DNA of 40,086 nt from a virus. This document shows positions 23,032 through 32,213 of this stretch, one piece after another. The notes under the pieces were generated by a model. It ran no database searches, was not told the origin of the DNA, and saw only the letters and a program-made list of their open reading frames with translations. Position 1 is the stretch's first letter. The number at the start of each line of letters is the position of its first letter. The translations under genes were made by a program, and so were the position numbers. Where the stretch lies: IMG/VR virus record IMGVR_UViG_3300027793_000143, positions 1 to 40,086 of that record; one strand, given 5' to 3'.

Positions 23032-26000
23032 ACAAGAACAAGGTGGTAGCAATCCTTTAACTAGTACAAATTCCTTTACAAAAGGAATGGTTAAAGATTA
23101 CAATGAATCTTTTGTAGGAGAAGGATTGTACACACATGCGCGTAATGCTGTTAATAATTCTTATGAAGGTAATGTAGGAGTTATTGGTAACGAACCTTCT
23201 AATTTATTTTGTGTTCAACTTCCATATACTTATATTGGGTCTATTCATATAGAAGGAGATAGATGGGTTGTATTTACAACTAATAATATAAAATCTGAAA
23301 TAGGAATATTTGATGAATCAGAATGTTCTTATAGAAAAATAATAAATAGTGATTGTCTTAATTTTAAAACAACAAATCTTATAACAGGTGTTTTTAGAGA
23401 TAGATTTGATTGTGATAAAATGATTTATTGGGATGATGGGTTGAATCCCACTCGTAGTTTAAATATTGATGATATTCCTTTTAAATATACAGAAAAGGTA
23501 GTAAATGATTGTATAGTTAAAGAATTTACAACTGAGTTAGATTGTGAAGCTATAAGAATTGTTTCTTTAATTAAATATCCTTGTATTGATATTAAAGCTG
23601 GTAATATAGCAGGTACACTACCAAATGGATCTTACCAAGCTTGTATAGCGTATACAATAAATCAAGTGAAGGTAACTGACTACATTGGTTTATCTGAGGT
23701 GCAGGGATTATTTACTCATGAAAATGTAAGTTCATCTCTTATTCTTGAAATAAAAGAAATAGATCAATCATTTGACGAATTTGAACTTGTTATTGTAGCT
23801 AATATAAATCAACAATCCGTTGCTAAAAGAATAGGGTATTATTCTACATCTCAAGGTAGAATATATGTAGATAGATGGGACCCTGAATACATTACAGTTC
23901 CAATTTCAGATGTTGTATTTAGATCTGAACCTGTTGAGAAAACAGATGCAATGTTTTCTGTTAATAACTATTTATTGCGTGTAGGTACATATAGTAAGTT
24001 TAAGTTTAATTATCAACCTTTAGCAAATGAAATTAAAACTAGTTGGGTGGCTGTTGAATATCCAGCTTCTTATTATATAAAAGGTGGCAACAATACTGGT
24101 TATTTAAGAGATGAACAATATTCTTTTTTTATAAGATGGATTTATAATACAGGAGAACGCTCTGAGTCATATCATATTCCAGGTAGAGAATCAGTATCAT
24201 CTGATTTATCATTTGTTATAAACACTGATGTTTTTGAAACAGCAAGTGGTGTTAAAATGAAAAAATGGCAAGTATATAATACAGGAAGTATTGATTCAAC
24301 AACAGCTTATAAGCTAAGTGATGGAGGTAAAGTGGTTGCATCAGGTAGAATGGGATATTGGGAATCTACAGAAAGATACCCTGCTGATAGACCAGATATA
24401 TGGGGTGAGTTATGTGGTAAACCAATTAGACATCATAAATTTCCTGATATAACAGTAAACCCATTATTAAATCATTTTGGTAATTCTGGTAATACAATAA
24501 CAATTTTAGGTGTTCAATTTAATAATATACAGCATCCTTTAGACGAAAACGGTAATCCAATTGAATCAATTGTTGGTTATGAAATTCTTAGAGGTTCAAG
24601 AGAAGGAAATAAATCAATTATTTCTAAAGGTATTTTAAATAATATGAGGGAATATAAAGTTGTTGAAAGTCCTACTATTAAAGGTCTTTATCAAAACTAT
24701 CCCTATAACGATCTTCGTCCAGATAGTTATATAACATCTGTTGAGCAAGATGGAAAAAATGGTCCTAAAAATGACAAACCAAATTCTCCTAAATCAACAG
24801 CTTATAGAAAAGATGTATTTTCATTTCATGGTCCAGAAGTTGCATTTTCAAATCCTTTTTTAAATCCTAATGAAATTAAAATATATCAAGAATTATATGG
24901 TGAAGCAAAAGGTAGATTTGAAGTTCCATATCTTCACCCTAAGTTTAAACAAATAACAAATGATCTTGATACTGCTTTAGATATATTTGCATCTGCTGTT
25001 GCAACAATTCAAGCAGTTGCTGCTATTGCAGGTGGATTAACATATCAAATAGGTGGAGATTCACCATTACCTGTGCAAAATATTGGAATTCCATACGTTA
25101 TTGCTGAAGGTGTTTCTGGTGGTATTGCTACAATAGCAACAGCAGGAGCTATAATTGCAAACTCTATATTTGCAGGTGCTTACACTTTATTGTTTGGTGT
25201 AAAAACTTATAAAGAACAATCTTTAGCAATGGCATTAGCGTTAATGCCATTTAGACAATTTGCAGCTCAATATAATTCTCACGGTTTTTATTCTGAATCG
25301 CAAACGAATATTCAAGGAAATATGCGTAGAGAAATTATTGATGCAAGATATATTGATTCTTCTATTCAACAATTTACAGCACAATATCAAGTTAATAATA
25401 TAAATAGAAGTAGATTTGTTGTATTAGAAGTTGGAAATACAATAGATAATCCTTCTTCAGTTGTAGACAATAGTAGATTTACAATTGGCGACATAAACAC
25501 AGATTACAATAAATCTGTTACATCTAATATTTGCTCTTATTACGGTGCTCTTAAACTTTCAATTCCAAGTCAATATGGACAATTAGAATCAGTTGAGCAA
25601 TTACCTATTTCTACATGTATTGAACCCACAATTGCTTCTACAACATCTCGATTAACAAGTAATGTATTATTTGGAGGTGATACCTATATAAATAGATTTA
25701 CCGAAAAAAATACAATGTTTTTCTTTTCAACATGGATGCAAGGTGAACCAGATGGTTCTGAATTTAACTACACATTGTATCCAGCAATTCCTTATCCTCG
25801 TTATTGGATTAATAATCAAAAATATATTGGATTATTTGCTGAAAAAGCAAGTGAGCTTAGAAGTCTTGATAAAGTTGAAAATGCAAATTTCTTTTATTTA
25901 AATAAAGGTTATTTTTATCTTTTTAATTCAGGAGTTAGAGATTTTTTTGTAGAATCAGAAATTAATCTTGCATATAGAGATTGGGAAGATGATATTAATG

Positions 26001-27571
26001 CTAGACATTATGATATTAATTCATTTACTGATTTATCAGGAATGTTTAGGAGTGATATAATTGTAGCTGGTAACTATTATAAATATGATTATTCATTAAG
26101 TGTATCTAAACTATTTAATAATAATGTTAGTTGGGCTTCTTTATTACCAAGAGATTATGATCCAATTGTATCTTCTACATGTTTTTCATATCAGCCTAAC
26201 AAAGTGATATACTCACTTCCTCAACAACAAGAATCTAAAAAAGATAATTGGCGTGTTTTTCTAACAAATAATTATAAAGAATTTCCAACACCTGTAACAT
26301 CAATTAAATCTGTAAATAAAACAGGTGCTTTGTTTATGATGAAACAAAGTAGTCCTTTGCAGTTTTTAGGTGTAGAAGAACTAAAATTAGATGCTACAAA
26401 TACAAAGGTGACTATTGGTGATGGAGGATTATTTACAGGAACTCAGCAATTACAAGCGATTGTAAATGCAGATGATTCTTATGAATATGGTTCTTGTCAA
26501 AACAGAAACTCTGCTATAAGTACAAGAAAAGGTGTATTTTGGGTGAGTCAAAATCAAGGTAAAATATTTCAATATATTGGACAGTTAAATGAAATATCTA
26601 ATTCAGGATTGAAGTGGTGGTTTGCAAAATATCTTCCATCAAGACTTGTAGAAAAATTTTCAAATTATAAACTTTTTGATAACCCTATAGAAGGTGTGGG
26701 TGTTCAATGCACATATGATAATGTAAATGAAGTATTTTACATTACAAAAAAAGATTATATACCTATTAGAGATAATATAGTATTAGCTGATGATGGAATA
26801 ACTTTTTTATCTGGTAGAGCTAAAATTAGTTTAAAAGATACTAATTATTTTGAAGATATAAGTTGGACAGCTAGTTATGATACAAAATCACAAACTTGGA
26901 TAAGTTTTCATGATTGGAAACCAACAGCGTTACTTCCAAGTAAGACTCATTTTATGAGTGTTAATACAAATAGTATATGGAAGCATAATGTTCGTTGTGA
27001 TAATTATTGTAATTTTTATAATAAAGATTATCCTTTTGAAATAGAGTTTATTTCATCAACAGGTCAAACAGTGACATCTGTAAGAAATGTTGAATATATG
27101 CTTGAGGTGTATAATTACTACAATGACTGTAGAGATAGATTTCATGTACTTGATGAAAACTTTGATCAAGCTATAATATATAACTCAGAGCAAATTTCTG
27201 GATTGCTTAATTTGACAATTAAACCAAAGAACAATCCATTAGCTCTTATATCTCAACCAACGATTAATTTTGACTCTATAGATATTTATTTTTCTAAAGA
27301 GGAACAAAAATATAGATTTAATCAGTTTTGGGACATTACTAAAAATAGAGGTGAGTTTAGTTCAACAGGAGTTGTTCCGATGTTTACTACAAAAGGAAAT
27401 GGATATGAGTATCCTATTAATCAAGATTATGTAAACTATGGTAAAAATCCTCTTGAGCGTAAAAAGTTTAGACATAATATAAATCGTGTATTTTTAAGAA
27501 AAACAGCTAGTGGTAAAAATAAAATGCTATTTAAGCTTTCTAATGAAAAACTTCTAATTAGCAATCGATGA
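23024..27571 (+). CDS. Large tail muzzle/stabilisation-type protein, 1515 aa
   Basis: The N-terminal segments NSFTKGMVKDYNESFVGEG, NAVNNSYEGNVGVIGNEPSN and, near residue 140, YWDDGLNPTRSLNIDDIPFK match the pattern I recall for the large beta-propeller-type tail protein of crAss-like phages (muzzle) that plugs the tail end. Most of the chain is beta-rich with many Tyr, Asn and Ser. Two strongly hydrophobic, Ala/Gly-rich segments (about residues 650-672 and 690-722) could insert in a membrane and are a less usual feature. Overlaps the zincin and the next gene by a few bases. Confidence 0.75.
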   Translation: MAKQEQGGSNPLTSTNSFTKGMVKDYNESFVGEGLYTHARNAVNNSYEGNVGVIGNEPSNLFCVQLPYTYIGSIHIEGDRWVVFTTNNIKSEIGIFDESECSYRKIINSDCLNFKTTNLITGVFRDRFDCDKMIYWDDGLNPTRSLNIDDIPFKYTEKVVNDCIVKEFTTELDCEAIRIVSLIKYPCIDIKAGNIAGTLPNGSYQACIAYTINQVKVTDYIGLSEVQGLFTHENVSSSLILEIKEIDQSFDEFELVIVANINQQSVAKRIGYYSTSQGRIYVDRWDPEYITVPISDVVFRSEPVEKTDAMFSVNNYLLRVGTYSKFKFNYQPLANEIKTSWVAVEYPASYYIKGGNNTGYLRDEQYSFFIRWIYNTGERSESYHIPGRESVSSDLSFVINTDVFETASGVKMKKWQVYNTGSIDSTTAYKLSDGGKVVASGRMGYWESTERYPADRPDIWGELCGKPIRHHKFPDITVNPLLNHFGNSGNTITILGVQFNNIQHPLDENGNPIESIVGYEILRGSREGNKSIISKGILNNMREYKVVESPTIKGLYQNYPYNDLRPDSYITSVEQDGKNGPKNDKPNSPKSTAYRKDVFSFHGPEVAFSNPFLNPNEIKIYQELYGEAKGRFEVPYLHPKFKQITNDLDTALDIFASAVATIQAVAAIAGGLTYQIGGDSPLPVQNIGIPYVIAEGVSGGIATIATAGAIIANSIFAGAYTLLFGVKTYKEQSLAMALALMPFRQFAAQYNSHGFYSESQTNIQGNMRREIIDARYIDSSIQQFTAQYQVNNINRSRFVVLEVGNTIDNPSSVVDNSRFTIGDINTDYNKSVTSNICSYYGALKLSIPSQYGQLESVEQLPISTCIEPTIASTTSRLTSNVLFGGDTYINRFTEKNTMFFFSTWMQGEPDGSEFNYTLYPAIPYPRYWINNQKYIGLFAEKASELRSLDKVENANFFYLNKGYFYLFNSGVRDFFVESEINLAYRDWEDDINARHYDINSFTDLSGMFRSDIIVAGNYYKYDYSLSVSKLFNNNVSWASLLPRDYDPIVSSTCFSYQPNKVIYSLPQQQESKKDNWRVFLTNNYKEFPTPVTSIKSVNKTGALFMMKQSSPLQFLGVEELKLDATNTKVTIGDGGLFTGTQQLQAIVNADDSYEYGSCQNRNSAISTRKGVFWVSQNQGKIFQYIGQLNEISNSGLKWWFAKYLPSRLVEKFSNYKLFDNPIEGVGVQCTYDNVNEVFYITKKDYIPIRDNIVLADDGITFLSGRAKISLKDTNYFEDISWTASYDTKSQTWISFHDWKPTALLPSKTHFMSVNTNSIWKHNVRCDNYCNFYNKDYPFEIEFISSTGQTVTSVRNVEYMLEVYNYYNDCRDRFHVLDENFDQAIIYNSEQISGLLNLTIKPKNNPLALISQPTINFDSIDIYFSKEEQKYRFNQFWDITKNRGEFSSTGVVPMFTTKGNGYEYPINQDYVNYGKNPLERKKFRHNINRVFLRKTASGKNKMLFKLSNEKLLISNR

Positions 27572-30500
27572 GTTTTAATAGAAAATTATTAAGTCAAATG
27601 ATAGCTGAGTCAAAACAAAAAAAGACTCAACCAAAACCTAAAGATAGGATAGTTGATCCTATGGGTCAATGGGCTCATCCTGGACAAGTTACACGTATTC
27701 CTTCTAATAGAATAACAATGCAAGGAGTACCCTATCCTGTGTTAGGTAGAGGTAGTGATGGTAGTGAACGAATGATGTATCCAGAAGAAGAACATACTTT
27801 TCCTGATGCAGAGTATGTAGATGAATATCCTTTAACAAAAGCTCAAAATGGTATTCAAATGCTAGATCTTCCTGATGTTCATCTAAATCTTCCAAAATAT
27901 AGTAGACAAGAAGATAAAAAAGTTGGTGTTAATCCATACATGTTTGGTTTTAATCCTCAACGTGGTGTAAACATTCACGGTATTGGAGCACAAGGTTATG
28001 TAAATCTTTTTAATAGTAAAAAAAATAAATTAGGACTAACAGGAAATGTTAATAGTGTATCTGTTGGTTATCCAGGTGGTGTAGAATTATTTGGTAAACC
28101 GCAATTTTTTCCAGAATTAAGATTTACACATAGATTTGAAAATGGTGGACCAATAGTAGTTCCTTATAGTAAAGAATATACAGATAAAGAATACCAAGAT
28201 TATAACAAATTTTATGAAGATTTTAATAAACCTCCTTATTTAAGAAAAGATGATGGGTTTGATAAATATTATCATAAAAAAATAAAAAATCTTCCAGGAA
28301 TGCCTATTTATTCTTCTGGTTGGGAAAGAAAAAATATAGCTGATGGTTACGTGCAACATTATGATAGACAACCTAAACCAAAAGTTGGTTTTGTAGACAG
28401 AAAAATGGATAATGAGTTAATAGGTTATGATCCAAATGATAAATATCCTAGTCAAACTGCAGGACCATATAAAATGATAAAGGCATTTGCTAATTATAAA
28501 CCATCTAATTCTTCTAATATTTTAGGACTTAAGAATGGTGGGTTTGCAACTACCGTTCAAACAACAACACCTCTTGGTTCCACTGAGCCTATCGTTGATG
28601 TTGATCCAATACGATATGAAAATAGAGAAGGAATAGGTGAGGTGGGGATTCTTCCAAATATAGTTATAGCTCCACATTTAGATGATCAAGGAAAAAGATT
28701 TTATGAAAAGATATTAGACAGACCTTCTAAACCTGTAGAAAGATATGAACCATCTAATGCTGTAAAGTATAATAAAGGAGCACTTTCTGCAGCTGCGCTT
28801 TCTACAATGGCAGCTCCTGAAATTCAATATCTTATTCAATTAGCAGGTGCAACAGGAGATTTTTACACTGGAACTAGATATGCTCTTGATAAAAATTGGA
28901 GTAAGGCTGGTGAAGATTATACACAAGGTCTTTTAGGACTTATCCCTTATTCTAAAGCATTGAAAGGAATGAAAGGAGATGAGTATTACACACTTTTACA
29001 AAAATTATATAATGCTACTATTGGTGGTTTAAAATTTGGAAGTGATGTAAAAACTATGGATGAAGGTGTTGATAAAAAACAATATGGTGGAGAAAGTTAT
29101 TTACAAAAAGCTCAAAATGGTGGAGATATATCTATACCAAATCTAGAAGAAGGTAATTGGTTAGATAGATATGATGAAGGTGGATTAACTACAGATGAAA
29201 CTACATTTCCTATACTTACACGAGAAGAACATGAAGCTTTATACAATTCACAAATTGCACTTAACAATTTTTATGAAAATGAAGTAAGACAAGGAAGATT
29301 AAAACGCACTAGTACTAAAACTTTTAATCAACCATCTATTTCAAATCGTGAGTATAATAAACTAAAAGAAGGAAATTTAAGTTTTTATAAACATCCCCCA
29401 GGTGCATTTTACGATGCTCTTTATAAAAAAATATATAATTTATCACCTTCACAAATTAGAGATTTAGAGCGTAAATCTCTTGAACAAATACAAAAATCAA
29501 ATAGTAATAATCAACTTTATTATAGAGATATTGTTACGCCAGCTCAAAATTTAGTTTCACCATTTGCACTTGTTGATAAAAGAGTAAAGCCACAAAGAGT
29601 AATTCGATATGAACCTGTATCAGGAAATTTATCAGGTTATCCAGGTGGAAATGTTGAAGTTTTTGATTATGATCCTTTATATATAAAACCACCTCATTTA
29701 AGAAGTAAAAAAGAAAATCTTGAATGGGAAAAATTATATGGCGATAAACCAGAAAACAAAGTTATTCCTCCTAGCGTTTCTTCTTTACCACCACAATTAA
29801 AAATGGTTCGTAATACAATTGGTATAGAACCTTTGAGTGTTGGAACTCCATCAATAAATAGACAACCTAGTATACAACCTAATCAATCAGGAGATTATGT
29901 TTTAAGATTTAGTGAATTAAATTCTGAAGGACAAAATCAACCAAGAGAAGTTTTTTTTAAGACTAGAAAAGAGGCAGATGATATGATGGATTTTCTACAA
30001 AAAGAAAATCAAAGACGTTATGAAACAGGAACATATTATGGTAATTTAACAACACAAGGTAATTACAAACGTGGTGGTCAGTTTAAACAATTTCAACCTG
30101 GTGGATTTGTAACAACAGACACTACAACTTTACCAAAAGAAACTAGATATGTACATAATCCATCTGTTGGTGGTAAAACAGATTATGCTATACGTAGAAC
30201 AGTAACTCCATATAAAACAGAGGATGAAATAAGAAAGTTTACAGAAATGCCAACGTCAGGTGAAGATGTAGATTTTCTTTATTGGTATAGAAATGCATCT
30301 AACAAAAAAGATGCTATGTCTGTTCCATTTAAAGGTGATAAACATTGGAATATTGATAGAGGGATTATAGATGTTGAATTTGGAAAGAATTATCCAAATT
30401 TAAATCAAAGTGGAACAACAGTTGAACAAAATAGAAATAATGTTTTAGCTGATATGTACAAATATTACATGTTACAATATCCTGATAATAAAGATAAAGC

Positions 30501-32208
30501 ATGGAGAGAAGCTAAAAGATTTGTTAGAAAAGAAATTGATCCAAGAATAAATAATGAATATTTTAGAGATGTAATAATAAATAAAACAGCTCCTAATACA
30601 GGTACCCTTACTGGTTTTGGAAATGAAAATCCTTTTAAAAGATTGCAAGATTTTAATCAAATGTTTGTTGATAATCCTGAACTAGCATTTGCATATCATC
30701 GTAATTATAATCCTAGTGAATGGACAATGGATAGAATGAAAGGTATAGCAAAAGATTATTTAAGAGATTATAAAGGTTTATCTAGAAGAGATACTAGAAG
30801 ACAACTTAGAGATTGGGAAAATGAACTAAAAGGTAGTGTTACAGTAAAAGTAGGACCTAGCAAACCTCTTGGAAAATCGGTAGATGATGTAGTTCTTACT
30901 GATGATATTATTAGAGCATCTAGAGAATCTGAGGATCTTAATTATGGACCAAATTTTGAACAATTATATAAAACACCAAGAGCAAATCAAAGGATATTGT
31001 CTAAAGCTGATAGAATGGTAGAGTGGCGTGGTTTAGATAATCTTCCCCATAGAAGATTATTAAGAGGAAATGAGGCAGATGATTTTATGAAATATCTATC
31101 TGAAAATAAATTATACACAGGAACGAGTATTTCAAATACAGGTATATTAAATGAAGAAGATAGAAAAGAATTTAAAGCAGGTGGACAATTACAACAATTT
31201 GCACCAGGTGGATTTTTAACTACAGATGAAACAACAAAATATCCTCCTCTTCAATCTGATGTAGATATTTTAAATAAAGCAAGAAAAGAACTTTTAGATT
31301 GGTATACAGCACGTGTAAACCATTCTGATCCAAGAATTAGCAATGAAGCTAAACAAGTATTAGAAAATTTTAGTAAACTTCCATCTGATGTTTCTAAAGG
31401 TATTGAGTATAAAGGAGTTCATTATTTAATTCCACAAGGTCTTTTAGGACAATACATGCCTTATGATGAAACAATAGAAATAGCTAACCCATATCTTTCA
31501 ATAGAAGAACAATTAAAAAAACCAGGATTTGGCTATATAAATAAAAATCCAGAATTAAGAGATCGTTATATAAAAGCTCATCAGCTTTCAAGAACAGAAG
31601 AACCTATAAAACATGAGGGCAAACATAGAGATCTTCATAAAACTGTTGAACCAATTCTAGATCAATATAGTGATCAAATATATTCTGGATTTGCTGGACC
31701 TGAAGTTTATGCACAACATCTTTATGAAAGAATTGGTAAACCAGATTTATCAAAAGAAGCTGCTGGTAAATGGGCTCAAGCTAATTTTGATAGAGATGCT
31801 GGTTATGCTTATGATTGGATGACTGGAACAGGATTTCCTAATTTTAGAGTGAATAAAAAAGGAAATGTAAAAAATATGAAAAATTCAGAACTTTACAGAG
31901 CCTTGATGGAACTTAGAACAGAATACGGAATTGATCCTGCAGCAAACACTACATCCGAAGATTTTAAAAATATTTACGAAAAAGCTAAAAAATCTTATGA
32001 GGAAGCTATTCAAAATAAAGATTCAGAGAAGAGATTAAGATATGAACATTTTCTTGATTTATTTAATATTCATGGAAATGATTTTGAGAAATTAAACAAT
32101 TTAAATAATTTATTAGTAGGAGTGGAGGGTTCTTCTTTACCTATTGCAAATAAAGGGTTTAATGTTAAAAATACTGGACAAACTAATTGGCTAGAAAACT
32201 ACAACTAA
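27568..32208 (+). CDS. Giant multidomain virion protein 1 (cargo/ejection candidate), 1546 aa
   Basis: A chain of Lys/Gln/Tyr-rich segments divided by recurring GG linkers: GGFATT (residue 324), GGLTTDETT (538), GGQFKQFQPGGFVTTD (836) and GGQLQQFAPGGFLTTD (1205). Residues about 404-465 are hydrophobic (SAAALSTMAAPEIQYLIQLA), a feature of ejected phage proteins that enter membranes. A HEGKH at 1349-1353 in KHEGKHRDLH, with E1379 after it, could be a zinc protease site. Position after the muzzle gene matches the cargo proteins of crAss-like phages. Overlaps its upstream neighbour by 4 bases. Exact functions unknown. Confidence 0.65.
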   Translation: MSFNRKLLSQMIAESKQKKTQPKPKDRIVDPMGQWAHPGQVTRIPSNRITMQGVPYPVLGRGSDGSERMMYPEEEHTFPDAEYVDEYPLTKAQNGIQMLDLPDVHLNLPKYSRQEDKKVGVNPYMFGFNPQRGVNIHGIGAQGYVNLFNSKKNKLGLTGNVNSVSVGYPGGVELFGKPQFFPELRFTHRFENGGPIVVPYSKEYTDKEYQDYNKFYEDFNKPPYLRKDDGFDKYYHKKIKNLPGMPIYSSGWERKNIADGYVQHYDRQPKPKVGFVDRKMDNELIGYDPNDKYPSQTAGPYKMIKAFANYKPSNSSNILGLKNGGFATTVQTTTPLGSTEPIVDVDPIRYENREGIGEVGILPNIVIAPHLDDQGKRFYEKILDRPSKPVERYEPSNAVKYNKGALSAAALSTMAAPEIQYLIQLAGATGDFYTGTRYALDKNWSKAGEDYTQGLLGLIPYSKALKGMKGDEYYTLLQKLYNATIGGLKFGSDVKTMDEGVDKKQYGGESYLQKAQNGGDISIPNLEEGNWLDRYDEGGLTTDETTFPILTREEHEALYNSQIALNNFYENEVRQGRLKRTSTKTFNQPSISNREYNKLKEGNLSFYKHPPGAFYDALYKKIYNLSPSQIRDLERKSLEQIQKSNSNNQLYYRDIVTPAQNLVSPFALVDKRVKPQRVIRYEPVSGNLSGYPGGNVEVFDYDPLYIKPPHLRSKKENLEWEKLYGDKPENKVIPPSVSSLPPQLKMVRNTIGIEPLSVGTPSINRQPSIQPNQSGDYVLRFSELNSEGQNQPREVFFKTRKEADDMMDFLQKENQRRYETGTYYGNLTTQGNYKRGGQFKQFQPGGFVTTDTTTLPKETRYVHNPSVGGKTDYAIRRTVTPYKTEDEIRKFTEMPTSGEDVDFLYWYRNASNKKDAMSVPFKGDKHWNIDRGIIDVEFGKNYPNLNQSGTTVEQNRNNVLADMYKYYMLQYPDNKDKAWREAKRFVRKEIDPRINNEYFRDVIINKTAPNTGTLTGFGNENPFKRLQDFNQMFVDNPELAFAYHRNYNPSEWTMDRMKGIAKDYLRDYKGLSRRDTRRQLRDWENELKGSVTVKVGPSKPLGKSVDDVVLTDDIIRASRESEDLNYGPNFEQLYKTPRANQRILSKADRMVEWRGLDNLPHRRLLRGNEADDFMKYLSENKLYTGTSISNTGILNEEDRKEFKAGGQLQQFAPGGFLTTDETTKYPPLQSDVDILNKARKELLDWYTARVNHSDPRISNEAKQVLENFSKLPSDVSKGIEYKGVHYLIPQGLLGQYMPYDETIEIANPYLSIEEQLKKPGFGYINKNPELRDRYIKAHQLSRTEEPIKHEGKHRDLHKTVEPILDQYSDQIYSGFAGPEVYAQHLYERIGKPDLSKEAAGKWAQANFDRDAGYAYDWMTGTGFPNFRVNKKGNVKNMKNSELYRALMELRTEYGIDPAANTTSEDFKNIYEKAKKSYEEAIQNKDSEKRLRYEHFLDLFNIHGNDFEKLNNLNNLLVGVEGSSLPIANKGFNVKNTGQTNWLENYN
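30073..30129 (+). repeat. GG linker module, copy A
   Basis: Codes for GGQFKQFQPGGFVTTDTTT. Closely related copies lie at 31180-31236 (GGQLQQFAPGGFLTTDETT) and 32892-32924 (GGALTQFQPGG, next gene); short forms at 28537 and 29179. The module separates domains of giant proteins. Confidence 0.7.
31180..31236 (+). repeat. GG linker module, copy B
   Basis: Codes for GGQLQQFAPGGFLTTDETT, 13 of 19 residues identical to copy A at 30073-30129, in the same frame and protein. The copies bracket a 350-residue domain block, suggesting that blocks were joined by recombination at the linker. Confidence 0.7.
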
Positions 32209-32213
32209 CTAAT

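Noticed and set aside
32187-32213. Upstream TTG start for giant protein 2
   Set aside because: Falls inside the preceding gene; ATG at 32214 six bases after its stop is the better start.
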